From: Serratia quinivorans
Lineage (GTDB): Bacteria; Pseudomonadota; Gammaproteobacteria; Enterobacterales; Enterobacteriaceae
Length of the DNA stretch: 64,000 bases
Reading direction: 5' to 3'
Assembly (NCBI RefSeq): GCF_946227985.1
Contig: NZ_CAMKGL010000002.1
Coordinates: forward strand, 147,266-211,265
This document shows positions 23,608 to 33,085 of the stretch, piece after piece. Each line of letters begins with the position of its first letter. Position 1 is the stretch's first letter. The position numbers and the translations under genes were made by a program. The notes under the pieces are model-generated. The model made no database searches. It was not told the origin of the DNA and worked only from the letters and a program-made list of their open reading frames with translations.

Positions 23608-25839
23608 TTAAATAATTGGCGTTGCCTCGGCGTTCAGGGGGGCGACAATAGCGGCCAAAGCGCGATGTGCAGCTTCATCGATTGAGCCTTCCACCCTGGT
23701 TGCCCCATTCTCCGCCAACAGCGCTTGCAGGCCAACCAACCAGTCGTAGATATAAAACGCGGTGTTTTTCGCCGGGGTGGGGGCCAGTTTGGTTAATCGT
23801 TGTTGGCTACTCCAGTCCACGGCGGGCTGCGGTGGAGGGGTAAAGATGGGCTGCCCGTGATTGATTCGGCTGGCGGGGCGTAACCTCGCCTCACGCTGCT
23901 GGAAGCCCAGCCAGGTGACGAAATCGCCCAATATCGCTAACGCCTGGCTGACCTGTCTGTCCTCAGCGTGTTCAGGCTGCGCCCCGGCAGACAATGCGCG
24001 TTCCAGTGATTCGGCAATGTCCAATCGACAGGCGGCGGTGATTAACGCATCGATCAGCATCTCCAGGTGCTGCTTGCCGATACCCAGCAATGCCAGCAGT
24101 TGGCTATTGTCCGGCAGGCTGCGCAGATGGTTTATCCAATCGGCAAACACCCGTTGGGCAAACGAATCATCGTCATGCCCGATGGGGGCTACGCAGGCCA
24201 TATCTCCCTCGTCAAACAGATCTATCTCAACATCAAACGCTGGGGCAGTGGCCACCGGCGCGGACAAGCTATGCTGTTGCTGGCTATACAGCTGGCGCAG
24301 GGTATCGCACTGCGGCAGCAGCCACTCAAGCAGTTCGCCGTGTATTCCGGCCTGTGCCTGCAATTTGCGCAGTAACTGCTGGGCGCGCTGTTGCGTTAAC
24401 GGTGTATCCGCTGGGTGGAGCCAGTTGCCGAGCAGGCTTTCCGTCAGTTCGCGTTGCAGTTCCTGCTGTTGTTCAAGGATGCGATCCTGCTTCAATGTCG
24501 GGTACGCCTGTGCTGCCAGCCAGGCCACCATGCGCTGGCAGTCGCTTTCATCCATCGCCAGCAGGGTGGCCCAACTTTCGCCCGGTTCACCGACATAGCG
24601 TTGAACGGCGTCGTCGGGGCGCACTTTCCCTTCCTGACGTGAGTCGAACGCGGTGATTGCCCAGATTAAACCCGGCTTGCGGCGGCTGCGTAGCTCCACG
24701 GTTTCCCCCTGGGTTTGTCTGACCCAGTAGGCCAGCGCGTTGCCCGTACGGCCGGCATCTTGTGGCGTAAGGGCCGCATCGCTTACCAGCAGCAGACTGG
24801 CGTGCAGGCCATCGGCAGCGAGAGTCAGCAGGTTGGCGCGTTTTGCCTGCTGCATGCGCTGTAGCAGCCCGGCACCTGGGCATGGGCTGCCGGCCGGCAG
24901 GTCTAGCAGTTCGATGTTGTTCGGTAACCCGACGCTTCCCCTCGCCGGCAAGGTTGTCGTGACCGAGGCCGCCAACCACGCCAGATCGGCCAGCGCGATC
25001 GCCACCTCGACGCCATGCTCCGTCAGCACGGTCAGCTTTTCCCCGGCCGATGCAGGGATTGCCTGGGCATGCGCAATCCCCTTATCCTGGCTCAATACCT
25101 GGCGGGGGGCATACAGCCGCTCGCAGTGGCCCAGGGCGTGCAGGGCATGCGCCAACTGGCGATAACAACTTGTCAGTGCCGGATCCTCGTCCCACAGCGG
25201 TGCGAACAGCCTGGCACGGTCGTCAACGCTCAAATAGGGTGCGAGTGAGATGGCATATGGCCAGAAGTGTCTCGCCAGCGGCGTTTGCCATTTGCCGCCC
25301 TGATGACGAAGGTTGTCCCACAGCAATACCATGGCGTTGCTGTCCAGCCCGCCGATAGCCATCGGCTGGCGGAGACGTTCCATTGCGTGCAGATGTGCGG
25401 CCATGGCACCGGCATTCCAATCCGGTCGAAAACCGCCCATCAATGCGCTGCCGATCAACAGGGCCACCAACTGCGCCTCATCCAGCAGGGAAACGGCAAC
25501 AGGGTAAGACGGCGGATTTTGGGTGTCACAACAGCTGTAGCGTACCGCCAGCGTGGCATCTTCGGTCAATAGCCTGGCACCGGGTGCCAGTGCGGCCAAC
25601 AAGTGGGCCTTGGCGGCGGCGTTATGGCCATAGAGGCCGATGGCCAGAGGCTGATGCATAGCGCTGTCCAACTGCCTGGCCCGGTTGTAGCTGCGGCGCA
25701 GACGGACAGTCAGGTTATCGGCTTCCCGATTCAGCCGGGTGGACTGCTGCCGGGTGGCCGCCACCCAGTCAATCGCCTGTGCAATGCTGCTTCCAAGGCT
25801 GTTTATCGACTCGGGCCGGCCGGAGGTGATAGGTTTCAT
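23608..25839 (-). CDS. srfC: SrfC family protein, third gene of srfABC
   Basis: 743 residues, called putative virulence effector in enteric genomes. An N-terminal helical segment (about 20-60) is followed by LAIGLYGHNAAAKAHLLAAL (65-84), placed where a P-loop NTPase Walker A should be. It reads GHNAAAKA, so the Gly-Lys-Ser/Thr core is replaced. Later strings (IELLDLPAGSPCPG near 305, WAITAFDSRQ near 395) look like G3 and G4 positions of a dynamin-like GTPase, also degenerate. The start overlaps the srfB stop (ATGA). Mechanism unknown; Salmonella srf genes are reported as SsrB-regulated. Confidence 0.85.
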   Translation of the reverse strand: MKPITSGRPESINSLGSSIAQAIDWVAATRQQSTRLNREADNLTVRLRRSYNRARQLDSAMHQPLAIGLYGHNAAAKAHLLAALAPGARLLTEDATLAVRYSCCDTQNPPSYPVAVSLLDEAQLVALLIGSALMGGFRPDWNAGAMAAHLHAMERLRQPMAIGGLDSNAMVLLWDNLRHQGGKWQTPLARHFWPYAISLAPYLSVDDRARLFAPLWDEDPALTSCYRQLAHALHALGHCERLYAPRQVLSQDKGIAHAQAIPASAGEKLTVLTEHGVEVAIALADLAWLAASVTTTLPARGSVGLPNNIELLDLPAGSPCPGAGLLQRMQQAKRANLLTLAADGLHASLLLVSDAALTPQDAGRTGNALAYWVRQTQGETVELRSRRKPGLIWAITAFDSRQEGKVRPDDAVQRYVGEPGESWATLLAMDESDCQRMVAWLAAQAYPTLKQDRILEQQQELQRELTESLLGNWLHPADTPLTQQRAQQLLRKLQAQAGIHGELLEWLLPQCDTLRQLYSQQQHSLSAPVATAPAFDVEIDLFDEGDMACVAPIGHDDDSFAQRVFADWINHLRSLPDNSQLLALLGIGKQHLEMLIDALITAACRLDIAESLERALSAGAQPEHAEDRQVSQALAILGDFVTWLGFQQREARLRPASRINHGQPIFTPPPQPAVDWSSQQRLTKLAPTPAKNTAFYIYDWLVGLQALLAENGATRVEGSIDEAAHRALAAIVAPLNAEATPII

Positions 25840-28781
25840 TGCTGATAAATGCTCCCGCTGTCAATCCAATAGTGGGTTGCGCCAGAGGCGCTGGCAGCCA
25901 AGGTATTGAGTTTTAGTTGTAGGTGTTCTGCGGGCACCGGCGTGCCGTCGGCCAGGCGGGCTTCGGCAATGCTGACGCCTTCCGCTCCCTGCCCATCATT
26001 GCCGGTGAGGGCCAAACGCAGGCTGATGACCGCATCACCAGCCAGTTTGCGCGCCAGAGCGGCATCGGTAATGGTCAGGGTGTAGAGCGGCGATGCCGGC
26101 CAGCGTGGGTTATCCAACTGACGGAATCCCAGACGCAGCGGGCCACGTAGCTGGAAATAGCTGTCGGGATCCAGCGCAAAGTCTGCGCAGTCCAAATCGA
26201 TATCGCGATAATAGACATTATCCTCTGCCAGCATGTTATTGCTGTCCAGCATGCCCAGATGACGAATCGTGGAATAGGGTTGGAAGTCGCCGACGTTAAA
26301 ATAAAAGCTCTCCAGCCGCAGGTCGATAGCCAACAGGCACAGCATGGCACCCACGGCGGCGGTTGATTTGGGGTTGTTGATGCGCCCGCCTTGGTTAAAC
26401 GGGTACCAACTGCGGGTGTGATAACCCTCAAGCGGCAAAATTCGGCTGGCGGGCAAGGGTTGCAGGTGGCGCAACAGCGCCTGAACGCCCGGAAAACACG
26501 CTGGACGGCCGGTGAGTAACAGCACATCGCAGCTATACAACGCCACCACTTCGCACAGCAGGCGCAGGCAGTGGCTGATGCCGATTCGGTCAGACAGGAA
26601 AGCGGCATGCACGGCACCCAGTCGGATGACCAGCGGAGTCTGCAGAATGTCGAAGGTGGCGTTGCCGGATCCGCGCTGAACCTCGTCGTTGATAAATGCC
26701 AGCACTTGCAGGGTGGGCATCTGTGGCAGCAGTTCGCCCAGCGTGGTGGCGATTTCCGCGTGGCTGTCCAGCGGATCGTAATCCTCATAGGCACTAAGCA
26801 GCGCGCGTCCGGCGGGCATGAAAATCTGCAGCGTGGCCTGCTGGCGCTGGGTGGAAAACCCATCCATACGCCCCTGGTTGCCAAACAGCTTGTCCATTGT
26901 CGCTGCTGCGGCGCTGACCCCGGCCTGTTCGAACGCCTGCTGTACGGCGGGCAAGATAAATTGCCCAATCACATCCAGCAAAATGTCGTCGCCGGCGAGC
27001 TTAAATCCTTCACGGAACAGCAGACGCGGATTGATTTTGATGTTGTTGCCTACGCCATTATCCAACCGGTATTGGGTGATCGCCAGATCGGTCGTGCCGC
27101 CGCCGATATCGATAGAGGCGATACGCAGTGATTTTCCCGGTTGTTCTCCCGCTTCTGGCGGTCGGTCCGGCCTGGCCATGGCGGCGAAAAAGGCGTCGGT
27201 GCGGCCGGCAAAATTGACCTGGGTTTCGTTATACAGATAAACCATCTGGCCGCAGGTGGCTTCGTCCCATTCCATATGCACCAGTGGCACCGGCATACGG
27301 GCTTGCTCAGCGCTGAACGGCGCATCCAGCGGGTGCCAGCCCATGGCTTTCCATATCAGGCCAATCGCCTCCTGCATGCGGCGGCGGAAAATTTCACGCT
27401 CCGGCTTGGGCATCGCCGAAGGCAATGTCAGGATGATGGTACGCAGACGCCGTGGAGCCGCGGTGTTCGGCATTTTGATTCGTTGGGCGGCGCTGTTGAT
27501 TTGCATCAGTGCCTGCGCCAGCAGCTCGGTCAGCATCAGGGCCATGACCGCGCTGCGGCTATAGTGGGCGGCAAAAACCGGCAACCGCTCTTCTAGCGGC
27601 AGCGCAGACAGGGGGATACCCTCGTCGTTGATCAGTGAACTTAATGGCGCGGCCGCAGCCATGGGTTCTTGTTGGCCGTTAAAACGCCAGCCGGGTGCAT
27701 AGCGTTCTTCGTCCCACAGGTAACGGCGTGGGCTGGAAATGCCGGTGGTGCCTTCGGTCCCTTCCCGCCGCAGTGCCAGTTGCGCGGCCTCCCGGCCCAC
27801 GCGGAGGATGGAAGGCCAGACAAAGGCATCATCGCGGCCGCTTTGATATGAAAGGTGAGGTTTGCCAAATGACGCCTGGGCAAACTCTACCCGGCTTTCA
27901 AACAACGCGTTGTCCACGCAATGCGGTGCAGACAGGGAACGTAACTGCAGTTCATTGGTTTGTTTCAGGCCATTATTTTCTTGCGGATGATCTTCGACCA
28001 GTATCCCGCAGGTGTGCGAATTGCCGACATCCAAAATCAGATCTACGTTGATCGCGGGCTGCTGCGGCGACGCCCCGACGATTTTTATCTGCGGCACTGT
28101 TAATTGGCTGCCAATCAGGTTCAACAGGTTGAGGTAATGCGCCTGATATTCGAAAGTTTTCAGCCCGGCGCTTATTTCTGTTTCGCTGCGTAGTTCCTGG
28201 CTGCTCGCGGATTGGCTAAAGACTTCACGCAGCCAACTGTCTACCCAGGTCAGGTCAAGAAACTCACCCAGTTCATGGTTTTGATGGCCCAGCGAGAAGC
28301 TGATCCCGGTGTTGATATCGCTTTCGCCGGGGGCGAGTGCCTCCTGGCCTGCGGCGGCGAGCCGGGTATCAAAAGCCAACACCACCCGCAGCAGGTTGCC
28401 GTCCTGGTCGGGGTTATCGAGTAACAGCGTCTGCATGCGGGCCCAGTTATCCGGCCCGGACAAAAACACCCCTGATGAAGTACAGCGGAAGAATGGCAGC
28501 GGCAGCCAGGTTTTATCCAGCAGTTGCAGCGATTGCTGCAGAGAATGGCTGAACTCCGGGCGAACCACTTCAGCGCTCTGCCCCGGTTGGGCGGGCAACA
28601 GGTATTTACCCCTGTCGGCATCCCATTGCAGGCGCAGTAGCGGGCCACTGGCCGTCTGGCGGACAAACTTGCCCGGAAACTCATCATCCAGAACCGGCGT
28701 CAGGGCGAAGTCCAAAAATTGAATGCCACTATCCTGAACCAGCGTCATGCTGCGTGGGTAATCGTTAAGAGGGGCCAGCAT
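25836..28781 (-). CDS. srfB: SrfB family protein with actin/Hsp70-like ATPase motifs
   Basis: 981 residues. Two phosphate-binding motifs of the actin-Hsp70-sugar kinase superfamily are visible: LILDVGNSHTCGILVEDH (about 273-290) and ASIDIGGGTTDLAITQY (about 556-572). An adenosine-type stretch, LLTGRPACFPGVQALL, is near 755-770. This suggests an ATP-dependent clamp-like protein acting with SrfA and SrfC. The N-terminal 250 residues are not recognised. Overlaps srfA by one base and srfC by four, so the three products are probably made in fixed ratio. Confidence 0.87.
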   Translation of the reverse strand: MLAPLNDYPRSMTLVQDSGIQFLDFALTPVLDDEFPGKFVRQTASGPLLRLQWDADRGKYLLPAQPGQSAEVVRPEFSHSLQQSLQLLDKTWLPLPFFRCTSSGVFLSGPDNWARMQTLLLDNPDQDGNLLRVVLAFDTRLAAAGQEALAPGESDINTGISFSLGHQNHELGEFLDLTWVDSWLREVFSQSASSQELRSETEISAGLKTFEYQAHYLNLLNLIGSQLTVPQIKIVGASPQQPAINVDLILDVGNSHTCGILVEDHPQENNGLKQTNELQLRSLSAPHCVDNALFESRVEFAQASFGKPHLSYQSGRDDAFVWPSILRVGREAAQLALRREGTEGTTGISSPRRYLWDEERYAPGWRFNGQQEPMAAAAPLSSLINDEGIPLSALPLEERLPVFAAHYSRSAVMALMLTELLAQALMQINSAAQRIKMPNTAAPRRLRTIILTLPSAMPKPEREIFRRRMQEAIGLIWKAMGWHPLDAPFSAEQARMPVPLVHMEWDEATCGQMVYLYNETQVNFAGRTDAFFAAMARPDRPPEAGEQPGKSLRIASIDIGGGTTDLAITQYRLDNGVGNNIKINPRLLFREGFKLAGDDILLDVIGQFILPAVQQAFEQAGVSAAAATMDKLFGNQGRMDGFSTQRQQATLQIFMPAGRALLSAYEDYDPLDSHAEIATTLGELLPQMPTLQVLAFINDEVQRGSGNATFDILQTPLVIRLGAVHAAFLSDRIGISHCLRLLCEVVALYSCDVLLLTGRPACFPGVQALLRHLQPLPASRILPLEGYHTRSWYPFNQGGRINNPKSTAAVGAMLCLLAIDLRLESFYFNVGDFQPYSTIRHLGMLDSNNMLAEDNVYYRDIDLDCADFALDPDSYFQLRGPLRLGFRQLDNPRWPASPLYTLTITDAALARKLAGDAVISLRLALTGNDGQGAEGVSIAEARLADGTPVPAEHLQLKLNTLAASASGATHYWIDSGSIYQQ

Positions 28782-29995
28782 TATTTACTCTCGCGCTTTA
28801 ACATCATGGGATAGACCGTTTGGGCATCGTAGCGACCGACGCAAGCTGCCGGGCCGGTTTCATTTTGCGTACAGGTAATTTCCGGCATTTGGTAGCGGCT
28901 GCCATCGCTGCAGCGTGCCTTGGTGCGGCTGTTGATTACCAGATTGCCGGACTGCATCAGCCCGGCCTCGATCGGCACCCGGCAGGTGATGGCATCACCG
29001 TAAGTAATGCTTGCAGAGCCTTTCCCTTCCTTGATGCGATATTGCAGGCTGGGACGTTTACCGGTGGGCAGATCTTTGAGTGCCACAGTGGCACGCCATT
29101 TACCGTTCAGAAAACGGACTGAACCGGCTTTGACCGAATCGGCGGGCAATACCAGCGCATGCTTGTCCGCCGGCGGCATGACAACGGGGAGCGGAGCGGG
29201 TGGCATCAGCGTCGCCGGTGCTAACGGCAGTTGCAGTTTGAATGCGGGTACGACAGCGCGTTGCGACGGTACCGCTGGCGGTGCGACAGCAGGCTCTGCA
29301 AGCGGGGGGCTTGGGCGGTTCAGCCAGGCAACCAGCAGGGCAATCAGCATCAGCGCAGGCAACATCCAGCGATAGCGGCGCCATTGGCGACGTGCTTGCA
29401 TCGGCTGCGTTGCCGCCAGCGGCTTAACCACTGGCTCTGGTACGGGTTTGGCGGCAGGCATGACCACCGGACGCGGTGCGGCAGCGATAGGCGTCGGTTT
29501 TTCTTCTGCAATTTCGGCCGGGCGCAGGCATGACAGCGGGTCGTCCTGGCACTGAGCGTTTGGTTTGATAAAGCCCCAGAAGGTCAATACCGGTTTGCCA
29601 TCGACCAGATAAACATGGTTGGAGTCGGGGATTTGCATGGCTTTGGCCAGCAATGCGCCAAACAGACGGTGGCTGGGGTGCGGGTTGGACTGTGTCTGAG
29701 CGACCAGAGTACGGAATGTCGCCAGACTTTGTTCCAGCAACTGCACGGCCTGCGCGCGTTGGGCATCACTCGCTGCCAGCCAGGAAGTCACTTTCCCCGG
29801 AAAGGGGGAATACCAGTCAATGCGGGTACCCGTTTCGTTCGGCTGCGGGACAGCCAGGCAGTCTGCGGCCGGTTGCTGTTGGCGGATGCGCAATGTTTCT
29901 CGCAATTGCAGTGCGCAGGCGTAAACCGGTTGCCCATTTTCGCCCAATGCAAGCACATCATCTAAACTGCCACTGCGTAAAAAGGGTTTCACCAC
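28781..29995 (-). CDS. srfA: SrfA family protein, membrane-anchored
   Basis: 404 residues. The N-terminal cytoplasmic part (1-205) is followed by a basic stretch and a single membrane helix, WMLPALMLIALLVAWL (about 210-225). A proline- and alanine-rich linker and a C-terminal domain with several cysteines (ITCRVPIEAG, ARCSDGSRYQMPEITCTQNE) lie on the far side and could form disulfides in the periplasm. First gene of srfABC; the promoter must lie in the 114 bases shared with the divergent Nudix gene. Confidence 0.83.
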   Translation of the reverse strand: MVKPFLRSGSLDDVLALGENGQPVYACALQLRETLRIRQQQPAADCLAVPQPNETGTRIDWYSPFPGKVTSWLAASDAQRAQAVQLLEQSLATFRTLVAQTQSNPHPSHRLFGALLAKAMQIPDSNHVYLVDGKPVLTFWGFIKPNAQCQDDPLSCLRPAEIAEEKPTPIAAAPRPVVMPAAKPVPEPVVKPLAATQPMQARRQWRRYRWMLPALMLIALLVAWLNRPSPPLAEPAVAPPAVPSQRAVVPAFKLQLPLAPATLMPPAPLPVVMPPADKHALVLPADSVKAGSVRFLNGKWRATVALKDLPTGKRPSLQYRIKEGKGSASITYGDAITCRVPIEAGLMQSGNLVINSRTKARCSDGSRYQMPEITCTQNETGPAACVGRYDAQTVYPMMLKRESK

Positions 29996-30109
29996 GGCAA
30001 AAAACCTTGTCCTGTTCGGCTAAACAAATAATCGGCCATGATAACCCGTGACCAGAAGGGTCAAACGGGTAAGGACAGGTGTAAAATGCCGTTCTTTAAG
30101 AGGTTCAAG

Positions 30110-30535
30110 ATGTCACAAATTGATGACTCATACTTTGGCGGCGCAAAGATCGCGCTGTTGTGCGGTGACCACTTGCTGACCTACCAGCGTGATGACAAGG
30201 CGGATATTCCCTGGCCCGGCTGTTGGGATTTGCCGGGGGGCGGGCGCGAAGGGGATGAGACGCCGCTGCAGTGCGTGCAGCGGGAAACGCTGGAAGAGTT
30301 CGGCCTGCAGATTGACGCACAACAGGTGTGTTTACGGCAGCGTTACGAAGGGATTTTCCCCGGCTACCCGCCGACCTGGTTTATGCTGGGCCACATCATG
30401 CCGGAGCAGATAGCCGCCATACGCTTTGGCGATGAAGGGCAGCGCTGGCAGATGATGGCCATCGAGCGCTTTATTGATCATCCACAGGGCATCTCGCACC
30501 TGCAGCAACGGCTGGCGCAACATCTGCAGCGTTAG
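30110..30535 (+). CDS. Nudix hydrolase
   Basis: 141 residues. The Nudix box is complete: GGREGDETPLQCVQRETLEE followed by FGL (about residues 43-65), giving the Mg-binding REx2EE. Hydrolyses a nucleoside diphosphate-X compound; substrate not predictable. The ATG at 30110 has AAGAGG six bases upstream; earlier ATGs at 30038 and 30086 lack one. Divergent from srfA, and its last bases overlap the end of the DUF523 gene. Confidence 0.87.
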   Translation: MSQIDDSYFGGAKIALLCGDHLLTYQRDDKADIPWPGCWDLPGGGREGDETPLQCVQRETLEEFGLQIDAQQVCLRQRYEGIFPGYPPTWFMLGHIMPEQIAAIRFGDEGQRWQMMAIERFIDHPQGISHLQQRLAQHLQR

Positions 30536-31032
30536 GCCCCTTCTACCGCCTCAATCCGGGCAATCAGCGCGTCGAGCTGACGGTCTGAAAACACCTCAAT
30601 GCCATTCTGGCGCAGCAGTTCGGCGGTGACGCCGCTGCCGGGCTTGGTCTGACCGTTGAAAGAACCGTCGTAGATAAACTGGCTGCCGCAGGAGGGGCTG
30701 CCATCGGTAAGCAGCGCAAAGCGGCAGTCGTGCCGCTGTGCGATTTCCAGCGCCAGATGAGCGCCAAGCAGATAGCTGTCGGTGACGTCGCCACCGCTGG
30801 CCTCGATCACCCGCGCCCGTTGGGCCAGTACCGTGGCACCTTCGGCGGCAGGCGTGATTTCTGCTGAGGGACGTGGGGTGGAAAAGCCGGCGGCCAGCTC
30901 CGGGCAGCAAACCACCAGGCGGCCCTCGCGCTGCCAGCGCAGCAGCGTGGCGTTGAGCAAAGGTTTGTCGGAAGCGTTGTAGCGCACTTTAAAACCGGCC
31001 AGGCAGGCGCTGAATAAAATCTTTGACGGCAT
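30532..31032 (-). CDS. DUF523 family protein
   Basis: 166 residues. Typical DUF523 cysteines are present: SACLAGFKVRY (N-terminal), VVCCPELAAG, and LTDGSPSCGSQFIYDGSF, the last being the family signature. The pattern suggests metal or Fe-S binding; related domains occur with desulfidase or tRNA-modifying proteins, but no function is fixed. The ATG at 31032 (MPSKILFS) is preferred because the 16 residues upstream are not family-like. Convergent with the Nudix gene by four bases. Confidence 0.85.
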   Translation of the reverse strand: MPSKILFSACLAGFKVRYNASDKPLLNATLLRWQREGRLVVCCPELAAGFSTPRPSAEITPAAEGATVLAQRARVIEASGGDVTDSYLLGAHLALEIAQRHDCRFALLTDGSPSCGSQFIYDGSFNGQTKPGSGVTAELLRQNGIEVFSDRQLDALIARIEAVEGA

Positions 31033-31104
31033 GAGGTCTGTCTCTGTCACAGGGGCGAAAGCGTGGGGCAGGCAGCCCACGCGCGCGGCTTTAACATAGC
31101 AGAA

Positions 31105-31779
31105 TCATCCCGCCGATGGCAGCGCCAGACGATTGATCTCTGCCGGTTCGATGATCCGCAGCGCCGTTTCGTGGCGTGCCACTGCCAGCATCGCCAGCCC
31201 GACGCGTTCGGTGGTGGTGACCTGCTCGGGGAACAGCCGAAGCGCGCCAAACCACAGTGGTTTAAATAACCGATACAGCAGATCATAAAGCCGGGTTCTG
31301 GAGCGGATGCCGTGCAGCGGCACGATAGCGCCGGGACGGAACATCACGGCGTGGAAAGGCAGTGCCAGCAAGGCGTTCTCGGTTGCGCCCTTGACCCTGG
31401 CCCACATGCTGCGGCCTTGTTCGCTGCTGTCGGTGCCGACGCCGGAAACATAAATAAAGACCATCGCCGGGTTCAGCCGTGCCAACGGACGGGCGGCGGC
31501 CAGCGTCAGGTCGTAAGTCAGGGTGCGGTAACCTGCTTCGCTCATGCCGGCCGAGGAGACGCCAAGGCAGAAAAAGCAGGCGTCGTAACCTGCAAGCTGC
31601 GCCTCTACGGCAGAGAAATCACTCAGGTCGGGCAGCGTCAACTGCCTTAATTTGGCATGGTTCTGCACCAGCGCGCTGCGGCCGACGCAGAGGACTTCCG
31701 TTACCTGCGGGTCACGCAGGCATTCGCGCAGCGCGCCCTGGCCAACCATACCGCTGGCGCCAAATATAATGACGTTCAT
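31105..31779 (-). CDS. NAD(P)-binding protein, atypical SDR / YbjT-like
   Basis: 224 residues. Rossmann fingerprint VIIFGASGMVGQGALRECL at the start, and FIYVSGVGTDSSEQG in place of the catalytic Ser-Tyr region; the MWARVKGATENALL stretch supplies the K of an extended-type SDR. Likely cytoplasmic nucleotide-sugar- or NmrA-like sensor or reductase. The ATG at 31779 follows GGGAGAACAGAGC. The start overlaps the stop of the upstream AraC regulator by four bases, so the two are co-expressed. Confidence 0.82.
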   Translation of the reverse strand: MNVIIFGASGMVGQGALRECLRDPQVTEVLCVGRSALVQNHAKLRQLTLPDLSDFSAVEAQLAGYDACFFCLGVSSAGMSEAGYRTLTYDLTLAAARPLARLNPAMVFIYVSGVGTDSSEQGRSMWARVKGATENALLALPFHAVMFRPGAIVPLHGIRSRTRLYDLLYRLFKPLWFGALRLFPEQVTTTERVGLAMLAVARHETALRIIEPAEINRLALPSAG

Positions 31780-32798
31780 GCTCTGTTCTCCCTGGGGCCG
31801 GTAAGGCGTTGGCTGCGCCAGCGGTTTGGCGTTTGCGCCTCCCACTGCATAAAGGCGCGGCTGAACGAATTCAATTCTTCAAATCCGAGTACGAAGGCGA
31901 TTTCCCCCGGCTCCAGACTGGTTTCTGCCAGCAGTTGGCAGGCGGTACGGTGGCGGATTTTATCCAGCAATTGCTGGTAGCTATAGCCGTGCTGTTGCAA
32001 GCGACGCTGCAGGGTGCGCGGGCTGATATATAGCTCGGCGGCCACGCTGTTAACGCTCGGGCGCTGGCCGCGCATGCTGCGGCCCAGGATCGCCATCACC
32101 TGGTTCGGCAGGCTGTCGCCCTGCAGCGATCTGGCCAGCTCGACCTCCAGCCCCGGCAGCAGCACCGTCAGCATGTCCTGATTGTAGGTGATGAAGGGGT
32201 GGTGCATCAGCGTACGGTCAAACACCAGCACATCCAGCGGGGCATTGAAATGCACCGGGCAACCGAAGTAGTGCGACAGCGGTGAGGTAGGATCCGGCCG
32301 CCGGGTCAGTTCGATTGCCCGTGGCCGTATCGCCTGGCCGGTGCCACGGCGGCACAGGGTAATAATCGAGGCGAACATTGCGTCTATCAGCAAATCCGGC
32401 GCATGGCTCTCGGCCATGGTCCAGCGGGTGTGCAAACGGATACAGTCGTCATCCTCTACCAGCATCAGTTCTTCCGGACACAGCAGCCGTTTGTAACGGG
32501 CGACCTTTTGCAACGCGTCCCCGAGAGTGGCGGAATGCAGTGCAGCGACCGAAGCAATATCATAGTGCTCTGGTGGCACCTCACTGCCCAGACGCAGGCC
32601 GAAGCTGGTGTCGCTCACCTGGGCCAGGGCACGCCAGATATCGAAAAACTGCCGGGTGGACAGCTTGACCTTCTCACGTCGCTCGCTGAGTAACCCTTCA
32701 GGCAAGCCGGCCAACTGACCGACCCGTTCGATATCTACGCCCAGCGTCCTCAGACGGGCCGAAAGGGCGCTGGACAGGGCGATCTGATCGCTGCTCAT
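31776..32798 (-). CDS. AraC family transcriptional regulator
   Basis: 340 residues. The N-terminal Arabinose_bd-like domain (about 20-200, e.g. SDTSFGLRLGSEVPPEHYDI) is followed by a C-terminal double helix-turn-helix (about 235-335). The latter includes SVNSVAAELYISPRTLQRRL and the second-helix signature EIAFVLGFEELNSFSRAFMQWEAQTPNRWR. Ribosome site AAGGAGTAAC. Co-transcribed with the NAD-binding protein gene; a dehydrogenase relic lies immediately upstream. Confidence 0.9.
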   Translation of the reverse strand: MSSDQIALSSALSARLRTLGVDIERVGQLAGLPEGLLSERREKVKLSTRQFFDIWRALAQVSDTSFGLRLGSEVPPEHYDIASVAALHSATLGDALQKVARYKRLLCPEELMLVEDDDCIRLHTRWTMAESHAPDLLIDAMFASIITLCRRGTGQAIRPRAIELTRRPDPTSPLSHYFGCPVHFNAPLDVLVFDRTLMHHPFITYNQDMLTVLLPGLEVELARSLQGDSLPNQVMAILGRSMRGQRPSVNSVAAELYISPRTLQRRLQQHGYSYQQLLDKIRHRTACQLLAETSLEPGEIAFVLGFEELNSFSRAFMQWEAQTPNRWRSQRLTGPRENRA

Positions 32799-32807
32799 TG
32801 TTACTCC

Positions 32808-33002
32808 TTATGATTTACCGGTCATCAGAGCCGCCAGAGCGGCGTGATCCGGCTGGCTGTCGTCCCGATCGGTGCTCAGACTGAGCGTACGGAAGGCGGT
32901 ATCTTCCACTTCACGTGCCGCCAGTACCTGTTGGGCCAAATGTACCGCATCGCTGCCCAGCAGCAGGCGTAACGGCGGTGGGTTCATCAAGTGAGGTTTC
33001 AC
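32808..33002 (-). pseudogene. C-terminal relic of a short-chain dehydrogenase
   Basis: 64 codons open from GTG at 33002, preceded in frame by a TAA. The string PPLRLLLGSDAVHLAQQVLA followed by REVEDTAFRTLSLSTD is the usual extreme C terminus of classical SDR oxidoreductases. The Rossmann fold, Ser-Tyr-Lys triad and everything before are missing. It sits nine bases before the AraC gene, so a complete ancestor was probably part of that operon. Confidence 0.65.
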
Positions 33003-33085
33003 TCTAGAAGGTTAGACGCTGTGCGGATAATCCGATCCCGCCAACTGTTAATCCGATTGCGCCAATGTGTTTTCGAACGTCGGCA

